Source: Undibacterium sp. Jales W-56 (lineage in GTDB: Bacteria; Pseudomonadota; Gammaproteobacteria; Burkholderiales; Burkholderiaceae_D). Taken from it: DNA of 64,000 nt. Of the stretch, positions 45,007 to 54,300 are shown piece by piece. A program made the position numbers and the translations under genes. The stretch covers positions 186,001 through 250,000 of the forward strand of contig NZ_JAJLQW010000005.1 of assembly GCF_025548535.1 (NCBI RefSeq), read 5' to 3'. Numbering within the stretch: the stretch's first letter is position 1; each line of letters begins with the position of its first letter. Under the pieces are notes generated by a model. It was given only the letters and a program-made list of their open reading frames with translations. It searched no databases and had not been told where the DNA came from.

Positions 45007-45977
45007 AAACCAAAGTAAATATGACGATAGTCGGCGCCTTTGTGCTGATCCTCGGCGCAATCTTGATCGCAGCCGCTTTATGGCTGGCATCGGGCGGCGC
45101 TTTACAGAAAAAATATGACCTGTATCTTGCGGTCGAGACCGAATCGGTTGCTGGTCTTAATCTGAATGCACCGGTCAAATATAACGGCGTCGATGTCGGC
45201 AAAGTTCGCGCAATTTCGCTCGACAAGATCAATGCAGAACGGGTTAATTTATTGTTCGCGATTGAGCGCGGAACGCCGATCAAGGAAGACACCCTGGCGG
45301 TGCTCAAAACACAGGGTCTGACCGGCATTGCTTATGTCGAACTGAGTGGCGGCGCGCGTGACGCCCCGGTGTTACTGGCTAAGGACGGAAACGAATATCC
45401 GGTCATCCGCACCAAGGCATCCCTCAGCGCGCGCTTGGAGAACGTTCTCACCAGTTTGATCGCAAAGCTGGACAGCACCTCCAGCAGTATTAACAGTATT
45501 TTCAGTGCTGAAAATCAGGTCGCATTTAAAAATACGCTGGCCGATATCGCCACCATCACGCATACAATCGCAGCGCAGAAAAATACCATCGATGCGGGCA
45601 TCATCAACGCTGCCCGCACTGCAGAGAATGCAGCGCGAGCCACAGCAAAGGCCGGCGCCGTATTCGATAAGATCGGCCGGGGCGCTGACGCCGTCGAAAA
45701 AATGGGGAGTGAAGTTGCCAGAACCAGTATCAGTGCTGAAAAAATAGTCACCTCAGTCGGTGCCGACGTCACCCGCTTAACCTCGGAAACCGTGCCTCAG
45801 CTAGAACATCTGCTGGGTGAACTCAGCGTCCTGTCACGCACACTGGAACGCCTGTCGGAACAAACCGAGCGCAACCCATCCAGTCTGTTATTCGGACGAA
45901 AATCGGTGCCGGACGGGCCGGGAGAGTCAGGCAAAGAATCCAGCAAAGAGTCAACCAGAGAATCGCCGCCACCATGA
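45003..45977 (+). CDS. MCE/MlaD-family lipid-binding protein (probable ATA start)
   Basis: An exported, membrane-anchored MCE protein: N-terminal TM (VGAFVLILGAILIAAALWLA), the MCE domain (ESVAGLNLNAPVKYNGVDVGKVR), then a long helical region. The first ATG (45021) has no ribosome binding site. In contrast AGGAGG (44992-44997) sits five bases before an ATA codon that would read (M)ETKVNM, matching usual MCE N-termini, and the ATAG overlaps the ATPase stop. I therefore place the start at ATA, with ATG 45021 (318 aa) as the alternative. Lipid-binding partner of the Mla-type transporter. Confidence 0.8.
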   Translation: METKVNMTIVGAFVLILGAILIAAALWLASGGALQKKYDLYLAVETESVAGLNLNAPVKYNGVDVGKVRAISLDKINAERVNLLFAIERGTPIKEDTLAVLKTQGLTGIAYVELSGGARDAPVLLAKDGNEYPVIRTKASLSARLENVLTSLIAKLDSTSSSINSIFSAENQVAFKNTLADIATITHTIAAQKNTIDAGIINAARTAENAARATAKAGAVFDKIGRGADAVEKMGSEVARTSISAEKIVTSVGADVTRLTSETVPQLEHLLGELSVLSRTLERLSEQTERNPSSLLFGRKSVPDGPGESGKESSKESTRESPPP

Positions 45978-46678
45978 ATAATTCAGCCATCAGCCTACGG
46001 TCCGCAGCAGCAAATTGCCGCTGCCTTGCCGCCTCATTCATCGTATTGGTGAGCGCATGCGGCACGGTACGCCAGACACCGCAACCGTCGTTTTATTCTA
46101 TTGATAGTCACGTGAACGTATCCGAGGTGCGTTCGCCAGTTTCATCAGTAGCATCGTTGCCAGCCGCATCAACTTCCGCGCCGACATTGATTATCAATCC
46201 GCCGCATGCCGCTTCAGGATTTGACAGCAAGCACCTGATCTATTCGCGTGAAGCGCACAAACTCGACTATTTTGCGCATAGCGAATGGATAGATACACCG
46301 GCACGCATGCTTGCGCCGCTGATCGCCGACGCCGTTGATAAAACCGGGATGTTTCGGGCGGTCTTGCTGACGCCGAGCGCCGCATCCGGCGACCTGAGGC
46401 TAGACACGGAAATCGTGCGCCTGCAACAGGATTTCGACCGCCAGCCGAGTCGTGTGCGCTTTACCTTGCGTGCTTACCTGGTCGATAACACGACCCGCAA
46501 GATACTCGCCTGGCGCGAATTCGATGAAGCGGTTGATTCGCCCAGTGAAAACCCCTACGGCGGGGTGGTGGCCGCTAATCAGGCGGTCCGCATGAGCTTG
46601 ACGCGTCTGGCACTATTTTGTGCCGAAACCTCGCTCAACTGGACGCCTGTCGCGACCAGGTTGCCGGAGAAACGCTAA
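45974..46678 (+). CDS. ABC-type transport auxiliary lipoprotein (PqiC-like)
   Basis: A 234-residue lipoprotein: lipobox VSACG, then a domain seen as the fourth component of MCE operons (SFYSID near the start, YFAHSEWIDTPARMLAPLI, LDTEIVRLQQDF). The start overlaps the MlaD stop by 4 bp (ATGA). Likely outer-membrane or periplasmic partner of the transporter. Confidence 0.85.
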   Translation: MNNSAISLRSAAANCRCLAASFIVLVSACGTVRQTPQPSFYSIDSHVNVSEVRSPVSSVASLPAASTSAPTLIINPPHAASGFDSKHLIYSREAHKLDYFAHSEWIDTPARMLAPLIADAVDKTGMFRAVLLTPSAASGDLRLDTEIVRLQQDFDRQPSRVRFTLRAYLVDNTTRKILAWREFDEAVDSPSENPYGGVVAANQAVRMSLTRLALFCAETSLNWTPVATRLPEKR

Positions 46679-46753
46679 GCTACATACGTGTCCCGCCGTT
46701 GGCCGCAAGAGACAAGCTTCTATGCAGTTCTACCACGCTGTCAGGAGAATACA

Positions 46754-47824
46754 ATGATCAAATCGAGGAAAGGACAAGCGCCGCCTGTCTTGGAAAGAAA
46801 CGAGTTCCACCTGGAATTTCGCCGCTCATTCAGCGATCCCGCGTTTGATTCTGTGCAAGCAGAAATTGCAAAGATAGAGCAAATAGCGTGGAACAACTAT
46901 ATCAACGGAAATAAGGCACCGCTCACGCAAAAAGCCGGACCCGGTTTCGCCGACCCTGACTACGATCTGTCGGTGGAATGGAAAGCGACCCGCGATCAAT
47001 TAATTGCTGCGGAAGCCAGGCAAAAAAAATCGACGACGCCATCCAGAGTACTGCTCATTTGCGGTTCTGCGCGCAACGATGGCAGCTGTCCGGGCGAAAT
47101 GTCAAAGACTTTCCGGCTGGTCAAAATCGCCGCTGAAATCCTGGAAGCAAATGCGATCGAGGTCGATATCCTGGACCTCAGCCTGCTCACTTCATCCTAT
47201 GATAAACATATCCATCCTTGCAAGGGCTGCGTCTCCACCGCGATGCCGCTATGCCATTGGCCGTGCAGTTGCTATCCGAATCATGGCCAGCGGCAAACCA
47301 ACGATTGGATGGCCGAGATCTACGAAAAATGGGTTGCGGCGCATGGTGTGATCATCATAACTCCGGTGTATTGGTACCAGACTCCCGGCGTACTGAAGCA
47401 GATGATAGACCGCCTGGTTTGTGCAGACGGCGGCAATCCCGACCCGACCAGCACTGCAGGAAAGAATCCGGAAAAAGCCAAGGAGCTGGAACTTAAGGAC
47501 TGGCCCTATCCCAAACATCTGGCCGGACGAACTTATGGCTTAGTGGTACATGGCGACGTTGCCGGTATTGAGGGAGTGCGTCGCGGCTTATCGGATTGGT
47601 TGGACTGGACGGGGTTGATCGATGCCGGCGCGTTGGCGCGATTAGACCGTTTTATCGGTTATTACGATTCCTATGCGGAAAGCCATGAAGCCTTAGATCG
47701 TGATAGCGCGATACAAGACGAAGTACGCAATGTGGCCAAGTGCGTGGCGAATGCTGTGACTCAAATCAGAGAAGCGCATTTGCTGACGCCGGATGCCGGC
47801 TTGCAGCGACCTCGTCTAAAATGA
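46754..47824 (+). CDS. Flavodoxin-fold NAD(P)H-dependent oxidoreductase, Cys-rich insert
   Basis: A 356-residue protein: an N-terminal ~95-residue extension, then a NADPH-dependent FMN reductase fold (VLLICGSARNDGSC, IITPVYWYQTPGVLKQMIDR). The loop after the first helix contains clustered cysteines (PCKGCVSTAM, CHWPCSCY). AGGAG precedes the ATG. Follows the MCE operon by 75 bp but need not belong to it. Substrate unknown. Confidence 0.85.
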   Translation: MIKSRKGQAPPVLERNEFHLEFRRSFSDPAFDSVQAEIAKIEQIAWNNYINGNKAPLTQKAGPGFADPDYDLSVEWKATRDQLIAAEARQKKSTTPSRVLLICGSARNDGSCPGEMSKTFRLVKIAAEILEANAIEVDILDLSLLTSSYDKHIHPCKGCVSTAMPLCHWPCSCYPNHGQRQTNDWMAEIYEKWVAAHGVIIITPVYWYQTPGVLKQMIDRLVCADGGNPDPTSTAGKNPEKAKELELKDWPYPKHLAGRTYGLVVHGDVAGIEGVRRGLSDWLDWTGLIDAGALARLDRFIGYYDSYAESHEALDRDSAIQDEVRNVAKCVANAVTQIREAHLLTPDAGLQRPRLK

Positions 47825-47829
47825 GGCGC

Positions 47830-49287
47830 TCACGTAAATTTGCCATGCACCTTCACCACAGTCACCGTGCAATGCGCCTCCGCCACCACCTGTGCAGACA
47901 CGCTTCCCAATAAACGCTGCAATACCGAGCGGCTGCTGGATCCTATCAGGATGTGGTCGACGTCGTTGCTGTTCGCGTAGTCGATAATCGCGGCAGCCGG
48001 GTCGTGTGCTTCGAGTACGTGGAAGGTGATTTTGTCGGGGCTGATATTCAGCGGTCTGGCCCAGTGCTTGAGATCGATTAAATGTTTGACGTGGATGTTC
48101 TGGCCTTGCTGAATGATGCTGTCGTCCATGCCGATGCGATTGGTTTTGCGGACGGTGATGCAGGCCAGGCGGGCGCCTTGCCTGGTTTGTAGCATGCGCC
48201 GGGAGATGTTGCGTAGATGTTCGGCCAGTGCGGCGGAGGCATGGGCGAGGTCGAGGGCGACCACGATGATTGGCGCCTGGGATAATTGATCGGAGACGCT
48301 GTGCTGCAATAGCGGTTCGGTGCCTGCGGCTTGAAAGCGCCGTTTGAGCACCGATAGATAACCGTCCTGACGGCGTTTGTTGGCACGCGCGGTCAGCGTG
48401 AGCTGGTCCGGATGCTGAAGTAAAAAAGCCAGTTGGGCGGCGGTGTCAAAACGCGCAGCCGGACTGACTTCCAGGCAGCGCAGGATGATTTCTTGCAACC
48501 AGTCCGGGATCAGCGGATTGCGGCTGCGCGGCGGAAGAGGGTCGCGGTACAGGCGTTTTTTCAGCCCGGCGACCGAGGTCGGATGGCCGTAGGGACGCTC
48601 ACCGGTGGCGAGGTGGTACAGCAGCACGCCGAGGGCAAACAAGTCGCTGCGCGGCTCATTGCGCACACCTAACACTTGTTCCGGCGAGATATAGGGGCCT
48701 GTGCCTAGCGGCAGGCGGAATTCTTCATCCAGCAGATCCGGCAGCTTGTCGTGCCGCGATAAACCGTAGTCGATCAGGACCGCGCTGCCATCGGCGCGGA
48801 ACATGATGTTGCTGGGCTTGATATCGAGGTGGATCACATGCTGGCGGTGCAGGTCTTGCAGGGCGTACGCGATCTGGATGCCGGTGGCGACCACTTCGTC
48901 AATCGGCAGCGGCGATTTTTCAAAACGGCTGCGCAACGAGGTGCCGGCGATATGCTCCATCACGATATACGGCTGGGTATCAAAATCGCCGGAGCCATAG
49001 TAACGCGGCACATGTTTGCCCTTGAGCTTGGGCATGATCATCTGCTCGACCTCGAACGCGACAATCGCCGTCGGATCTTCGGTAGAAAACAGCAGCGGGA
49101 CTTTCATGATCAGCGGCGGCGCGCCGGTTTCGCCTTCGGACAGATGACGTTGTTGCCGATCGCTGATGCGCCATAGGGCTGCCATGCCGCCGGTGTGGAG
49201 TTTTTCTTCGAGCCGGTAGCCATTGATTTCCATCCCTGCCTTGAGGCTTTGATGGGGGGTGTTGCTGGCTGGCGCTGCGTCGTTCAA
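47830..49287 (-). CDS. Serine/threonine protein kinase fused to UspA domain
   Basis: A 485-residue fusion. Hanks-type kinase (residues ~20-290): ATP lysine K62, catalytic HLD155IKPSN, metal D173-Y-G, activation LPLGTGPYISPEQ. C-terminal universal stress domain (~335-485) ending GSSSRSVLQRLLGSVSAQVV, with the ATP-binding G-x2-G-like pattern. Start at a TTG; an in-frame ATG at 49233 (MEINGYRL, with AAGG upstream) is an alternative. Starts one base after the phosphoesterase stop, so co-expressed. Confidence 0.88.
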   Translation of the reverse strand: MNDAAPASNTPHQSLKAGMEINGYRLEEKLHTGGMAALWRISDRQQRHLSEGETGAPPLIMKVPLLFSTEDPTAIVAFEVEQMIMPKLKGKHVPRYYGSGDFDTQPYIVMEHIAGTSLRSRFEKSPLPIDEVVATGIQIAYALQDLHRQHVIHLDIKPSNIMFRADGSAVLIDYGLSRHDKLPDLLDEEFRLPLGTGPYISPEQVLGVRNEPRSDLFALGVLLYHLATGERPYGHPTSVAGLKKRLYRDPLPPRSRNPLIPDWLQEIILRCLEVSPAARFDTAAQLAFLLQHPDQLTLTARANKRRQDGYLSVLKRRFQAAGTEPLLQHSVSDQLSQAPIIVVALDLAHASAALAEHLRNISRRMLQTRQGARLACITVRKTNRIGMDDSIIQQGQNIHVKHLIDLKHWARPLNISPDKITFHVLEAHDPAAAIIDYANSNDVDHILIGSSSRSVLQRLLGSVSAQVVAEAHCTVTVVKVHGKFT

Positions 49288-49288
49288 T

Positions 49289-50032
49289 TTAATTCCCGCT
49301 CAACAGGCGTTGTGCAAGGCTGGCGGGCAATCCTGCCGCGATGATTTTTTTGGCGGCGGCCTCATGGTCGTACGGAACGCGGAAGTAGGTGAGCTCTTGC
49401 GTGTCGGTGTCAAAGGTCGCATAACAGGCCGCCGGATTGCCGTCGCGCGGTTGCCCGACCGAGCCGGGGATGACCAGCCAGCGCCGTTGTTTGCTGAGCG
49501 GGATGCTGTGTTCCGGTGTCGGCAGGAATTCGCCGGTCTTGCCCGTCATGCTCATGTGATACAGGGTCGGCATGTGGACATGGCCGCAAAACGTGACCTG
49601 CGCCTGGGTCGCATGCATGCTGCGCATGGCTTCCATCACGCCGTCGACATAGTCCCATTCATCGGGGGCCCAGGCATTTGCATGCACCAGCAGGATGTCT
49701 TGCAGTTCGATGCGGTAAGGCAGGTTGCGGATGAAAGCGATCTGCGCGTCGCTGAGTTGCGAGCGGGTCCATTCGACCACCTGACGCGCGATCGGGTTCA
49801 TGCCCTGGCGCTCGTCTTGCAGGATGGCGATATCGTGATTCCCCATCAAGGCATAGGCGCCGCGCTGAACGTAGTCCATGACGGTGGACATGACCCATGC
49901 CGGATCGGCGCCGTAGCCGATCAGGTCGCCCAGGAACGCATACTGAACCGCCTGTTGCTGCTCGGCATGGGCGATGCACGCTTCCACCGCCTCGCGGTTT
50001 GCATGCAGGTCGGTCAGGATGGCTAGCAACAT
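49289..50032 (-). CDS. Calcineurin-type metallophosphoesterase
   Basis: A 247-residue phosphoesterase with metal ligands DLH (TDLHANREA), GDLIGYG, GNHD and CGHVHMP, the full dimetal set. Similar in size to PrpE/YfcE-type phosphatases. It directly precedes the kinase gene, so it could be a phosphatase counterpart or act on nucleotides. Confidence 0.9.
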   Translation of the reverse strand: MLLAILTDLHANREAVEACIAHAEQQQAVQYAFLGDLIGYGADPAWVMSTVMDYVQRGAYALMGNHDIAILQDERQGMNPIARQVVEWTRSQLSDAQIAFIRNLPYRIELQDILLVHANAWAPDEWDYVDGVMEAMRSMHATQAQVTFCGHVHMPTLYHMSMTGKTGEFLPTPEHSIPLSKQRRWLVIPGSVGQPRDGNPAACYATFDTDTQELTYFRVPYDHEAAAKKIIAAGLPASLAQRLLSGN

Positions 50033-50101
50033 GATGGTCAGTCTATCGGTGATGGTGTGCTTCTGATTCTACGCGCCCTAGCTAACGCCATGCTTACATC
50101 G

Positions 50102-50815
50102 CTACGCTGTCTTTGCCGCGCTGTACTCGGCATAGCCATTCGCTCGCAAGGCGCATGCCGGGCAAGTGCCGCAGCCATGCCCCCATTGATGCAATTCGCC
50201 GCGCTGGCCGAGATAGCAGGTGTGGGTATCGGCGCGGATCAGGTTCACCAGATCCGCACCGCCCAGTTGCTCGGCCAGTTGCCAGGTCTGCGCTTTATTG
50301 ATCCACATCAGCGGGGTTTCGAGTTTGAGATGGGTTGCCATGCCGAGATTGAGTGCGACCTGCAAGGCTTTCATGGTGTCGTCGCGGCAATCCGGGTAGC
50401 CGGAAAAGTCGGTTTCGCACATGCCGCCGACCAGCACATGGATGCCGCGACGATAGGCCAGCGTGGCTGCCACCATCATGAACATCAGATTGCGGCCAGG
50501 TACGAAGGTATTCGGCAAGCCGTTTTCTTGCATGACGATTGCGATGTCTTCGGTCATCGCGGTATGCGAGAGTTGCGAGATCAGCGACAGGTCGATCATG
50601 TGATCTTCGCCGAGCGTGTTGTTCCAGCCGGCAGAGAAGCCGCGGATTTTTTTCAGCAGGACCGGACGCTGCTCAAGCTCGATTGCATGACGCTGGCCGT
50701 AATCGAAGCCGATGGTCTCGACGCGCTGATAGCGTGACAAAGCCCAGGCCAGGCAGGTGGTGGAGTCCTGGCCGCCGCTGAACAGGACCAGGGCGCTTTC
50801 GTTGGATGTGGTCAT
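50102..50815 (-). CDS. queC: 7-cyano-7-deazaguanine synthase
   Basis: A 237-residue queuosine-pathway enzyme converting CDG to preQ0. PP-loop [11 protein letters not shown] (residues 11-21), [19 protein letters not shown] and C-terminal zinc cysteines CGTCPAC. Full length. The upstream region shows no recognisable preQ1 riboswitch. Confidence 0.95.
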   Translation of the reverse strand: MTTSNESALVLFSGGQDSTTCLAWALSRYQRVETIGFDYGQRHAIELEQRPVLLKKIRGFSAGWNNTLGEDHMIDLSLISQLSHTAMTEDIAIVMQENGLPNTFVPGRNLMFMMVAATLAYRRGIHVLVGGMCETDFSGYPDCRDDTMKALQVALNLGMATHLKLETPLMWINKAQTWQLAEQLGGADLVNLIRADTHTCYLGQRGELHQWGHGCGTCPACALRANGYAEYSAAKTA

Positions 50816-51117
50816 ATTTATATACTAGAGTGGGGTATATCTATTTTTAAATTAACTCCGCAATGATTGTGTGCGGAATCGGCTGCTTAAAACGGATACT
50901 CCCCTATTTTTAATGGATTGCAGAATGCTGTGACGCATTTGCAATGCGGATAAGCGCATTTTAGCAATATCGCTCCCAAATGTCGGCGGCGGTGATTATT
51001 TTTCGAAAAGCGGCATTCAGCATGGCGAGAGTATGAAACACTTTGACCGTCCATCAGGCATGATGCTATGGTTTTGTCGTTTCGCTCAATGCGCATTCTT
51101 TTGCCTCCGATTCCTTC
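50816..51117. other. Intergenic region between queC and flippase gene
   Basis: About 300 bp holding ATACTCCCC at 50897-50905 and an inverted GGGGTAT at 50833-50839, ends resembling the family B repeats, with ATTTTTAA beside each. Possibly a rearranged or double copy. It must also contain the divergent promoters of queC and the flippase. Confidence 0.4.
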
Positions 51118-52407
51118 ATGAGTTTCACCAGAAAATTCCTGTCATCTTCCATCCTGTCGGTCATTGACCAGGGCATGCTGAGCGCATTGAACTTTGCGAT
51201 CGGCATGCTGTTGATACGCCTGGTGACCAAAGAAGAGTATGGCCTGTACGGCCAATTGTATGCGGGCGGTTTGCTGGCGGGCTTGGTGGTCGATTCCTGG
51301 ATTGCCGGTCCGCTGACCACGGTTGCCAGCGCCGTCCAGGATGCAACCCGTAAAGCCTTGTTGCGCCATTACTGGATACGCCAGATCTGGAGCACCCTGC
51401 TGATGGGCGGGCTGGCGTTTGCCATCGTGGCATTAGTGCCGCTGGCGACCCGCAATAGCCATATAGGGAATTGGCTGGCGCTGGCGTTCGGCGCGTATGT
51501 GATCGGCAATGGACTGCGCGAATACGGCCGTACCGTGGGTTTTATTCAATCCGATATCGTCGCCGTATTGCGCCAGGATGTGCTGTACGTAGTGCTGGTC
51601 GTCATCAGTCTGGCGGGATTGTTTAGCGGCGATTATCTGGGGCTGGAAACTATTTTCCTGAGCCTGGCTGCCGCCTCCATCCTGTGTGCGGCACTGAGCG
51701 CCGGACGCCTGAAGGCGCGCACCCACACGCCGGCCAGCCAGCAACACGATGCCCAAGATGAGATGCAAAAGGCAATTGCCGGGCATCAGGACACCATCAG
51801 TGGTCATGGACGCTGGGCGATACTCGGCGTGCTGGTCGGCTGGTTATCGAATTATAGTTATGTGTATCTGTCCGGCGCCTGGCTCGGGGTGGCGGCGATT
51901 GCCGACCTGAATGCCTCGCGCTTATTGCTGATGCCGATTCCGCTGGCGGTCGCAGCCTGGTCGCGTATTGCGCGGCCCGAAGCGAGCCGCCTGATGGCGG
52001 ATCGCAACTGGACTGGCTTGCGCAAGCTGACCTTGTTTTCTATCGCCGGCATTGAGCTGGTGGTGTGCGCTTACGTAGTGGTCTTGCTGTTGCTGTTGCC
52101 GTGGCTGGAGGCGCATGTGATCGGCAGTAAATACAGCGGCCTGGATCCGCTGGTGATGCTGTGGGGCGGCTATTTCGCGATTAATGCAGCGCGCTGGGTC
52201 GGTACCTCATGGCTGAGTAGCGGCGGCGCGTTTCGTTCTTTATTTTTCCTCGGCAGCGTGACGCTGGCAATGGTATTGGCGATTACCTCATGGGCGATTC
52301 CGCATTGGGGCGCCGCCGGTGCAATCATTGCATTGATGGCGGTCGAGCTGTTTGAACTCTGCGTGGTCTGGAAATTTATTTTGCCGGGTTTACAGAAGAA
52401 GGTTTGA
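51118..52407 (+). CDS. Oligosaccharide flippase-like membrane protein
   Basis: A 429-residue polytopic protein with about 12 hydrophobic segments, similar in layout to Wzx/MOP flippases (EEYGLYGQLYAGGLLAG near the start, IPHWGAAGAIIALMAVELFE near the end). Start has no clear ribosome binding site. It is not within an obvious glycan cluster, so the substrate is unknown. Confidence 0.75.
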   Translation: MSFTRKFLSSSILSVIDQGMLSALNFAIGMLLIRLVTKEEYGLYGQLYAGGLLAGLVVDSWIAGPLTTVASAVQDATRKALLRHYWIRQIWSTLLMGGLAFAIVALVPLATRNSHIGNWLALAFGAYVIGNGLREYGRTVGFIQSDIVAVLRQDVLYVVLVVISLAGLFSGDYLGLETIFLSLAAASILCAALSAGRLKARTHTPASQQHDAQDEMQKAIAGHQDTISGHGRWAILGVLVGWLSNYSYVYLSGAWLGVAAIADLNASRLLLMPIPLAVAAWSRIARPEASRLMADRNWTGLRKLTLFSIAGIELVVCAYVVVLLLLLPWLEAHVIGSKYSGLDPLVMLWGGYFAINAARWVGTSWLSSGGAFRSLFFLGSVTLAMVLAITSWAIPHWGAAGAIIALMAVELFELCVVWKFILPGLQKKV

Positions 52408-52666
52408 GTAAGCCATATTTACGCCTATCAGCAATCCGGTGCAAGCTCATGCGCAACGGATGCCGCCATTGCGGGTCACTGTGTTGGGGGGCATGAGTTT
52501 TGTAGCCAATTCTCAATTGTGAACGTCGGCAATCTAATTTATGATAATACATTCGTGCTAGATGATTTTCCTCACAGCAGGCCTTGATCGGACAATACAT
52601 GTTGACGAAAATCGATCGTAGCTTGTTCAAACCCGTTACGTATCAGCGATATCGCGCACGTTCATA

Positions 52667-53494
52667 ATGATCAATAAGCGTCCCATGTGGACAGGCTTAC
52701 AAAGCTGCCGGCGGTCTATCTGCCGTTTCGCTATTCTGTGCGCTGCATGCCTGACATGTGCTTTAGAAGCAGCGGGCAATACCTGCGACAAAGTCGTGAT
52801 CTCTGCCGATCCTGCCTATCCGCCATTGCACTGGTATGACGGTACTGCGATGCGTGGTGCCAGTATTGCGGTTGCGCGCCGGATTTTTTCGGACCTCGGC
52901 ATACCGTATGAAATTCGTTATCTTGGCCCATTCAACCGCGTGCTTGCCGCGGCACAAAGCGGCACGATTGATCTGGTGGTGACTTTAAAAGATACGCCGG
53001 AACGCCGCTCTTACCTGAGTTTCAGCAATACGGTTCTGTTGAACCCCGTTGCCGTATTTGTGCGGCGGGATAAATTGCTGGACATCAAAAAATGGAACGA
53101 GCTGGCATCTTATCGTGGCGGGGTTGCACGAGGTAATCGATTTGGCGAACCGCTCGATAGTTTTATTAAAAATAATCTGACCGTGCAAGAATCCAATGAC
53201 CTGGAAGCCAGTTTTAAAATGTTGTCGGCGGACCGTTTCGATTATGTGGTGACGGGTTTCTATCCCGGACGTACATTTTTATTGGCGACAGCAAGCGATC
53301 AGAAAATTATCGCTTTACATCCTCATCTGAGCGAATCGCCGAACCTGGCCGGTTTCGTCACACAAAGTCCATGCGCGGCTTATCTTGGGGCATTCAACAA
53401 ACAACTGGATAGGCTGAGCAAAGAAAAATTTATCGAGCGTGTAATTGAGCAGGCCAGTGAAGAATGGCGCCAGCACCCTGTCTTGTTTAAATAG
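52667..53494 (+). CDS. Periplasmic solute-binding protein, SBP_bac_3 type
   Basis: A 275-residue exported binding protein: signal peptide (AILCAACLTCALEAAG), ADPAYPPLHWYDGTAMRGASI, GTIDLVVTLKDTPERR. No ABC permease is near, so it may be an orphan sensor-type or amino-acid-like binding protein. Start MINKRPM is tentative; a downstream Met (residue 7) is possible. Confidence 0.8.
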   Translation: MINKRPMWTGLQSCRRSICRFAILCAACLTCALEAAGNTCDKVVISADPAYPPLHWYDGTAMRGASIAVARRIFSDLGIPYEIRYLGPFNRVLAAAQSGTIDLVVTLKDTPERRSYLSFSNTVLLNPVAVFVRRDKLLDIKKWNELASYRGGVARGNRFGEPLDSFIKNNLTVQESNDLEASFKMLSADRFDYVVTGFYPGRTFLLATASDQKIIALHPHLSESPNLAGFVTQSPCAAYLGAFNKQLDRLSKEKFIERVIEQASEEWRQHPVLFK

Positions 53495-53530
53495 ATCAGG
53501 GGATCGGTTTGCGGAGGGGGCATTGCACTG

Positions 53531-54298
53531 TCATTTCTTGATTTGTCCTATCGATTGCTCAACATAGTCGCCATCGGCATCGCTAAATCGCAGGCGCACC
53601 GGGTACCATTCCATCGCGGGGGCCAGCCATAATTCGAGTTGCTGGTCTTTTGAATCTGGCGGCGGCGCTTTGATGATGTGGATCGTCGCAAATTCCCCTA
53701 GTGCCGTGCTGATGCTTTCTTTCTGGATGACTTTGAAGGTCCATGGCTCTGCATCGCGCCGGCCTGCGACAAACATTTTCCATTCACTACCGGCTTTGAA
53801 TTTCTCCCCGGCTGCGCGTGCCATGGCAACCAGTTGCCAGGTCGCGCTGGTGCGGTCTTGTTCGCCGCCGGTAATCGGATATTGTTCTGTCGATTCGCTA
53901 AAGCTGATGAGTTTGTTCGCGCCACTGCGCTCGAAACGGGTGATGCTCTCATTTTTGCGGAATCTTTTTTCGACGAATTTGTCGGGTGCCAGACCGTAGT
54001 TATCCACAGTGCCGGTGCTGCTCGCATCCAGAATTTTCCCGACCAGCATGGCACGGGTTTCGGTCACGATGCTGTATTTTTTTTCGCTGAGTTGCCAGTT
54101 GACGCTGGCTTCACCGCTGAGGGGAATGCCGCTTTGCCTGGCCTTGATGGTATAAATCAAATTCGCCGACGGCGGCAGATTGATCGCATGCTTGTTGTCG
54201 GTGTCCGCCATGCAGGCCGCATTGAGACCGATGCTGAGGAGCAGCGCAGTGCATACCATCGGTCCTGTTTTGATACGGGAAGTCTGAAACAGTTTCAT
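53531..54298 (-). CDS. DUF3108 exported protein
   Basis: A 255-residue exported protein: signal peptide to about residue 31 (AACMA), then the DUF3108-type beta-rich domain (YTIKARQSGIPLSGEASVNWQ, FSESTEQYPITGGEQDRTS, LELWLAPAMEWYPVRLRF). Two bp from the related longer gene upstream; the two share a domain and look like a tandem pair. Confidence 0.85.
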   Translation of the reverse strand: MKLFQTSRIKTGPMVCTALLLSIGLNAACMADTDNKHAINLPPSANLIYTIKARQSGIPLSGEASVNWQLSEKKYSIVTETRAMLVGKILDASSTGTVDNYGLAPDKFVEKRFRKNESITRFERSGANKLISFSESTEQYPITGGEQDRTSATWQLVAMARAAGEKFKAGSEWKMFVAGRRDAEPWTFKVIQKESISTALGEFATIHIIKAPPPDSKDQQLELWLAPAMEWYPVRLRFSDADGDYVEQSIGQIKK

Positions 54299-54300
54299 GC

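Noticed and set aside
49259-50026. 255-codon plus-strand frame opposite the phosphoesterase gene
   Set aside because: Lies entirely within the metallophosphoesterase gene, whose full motif set is intact.
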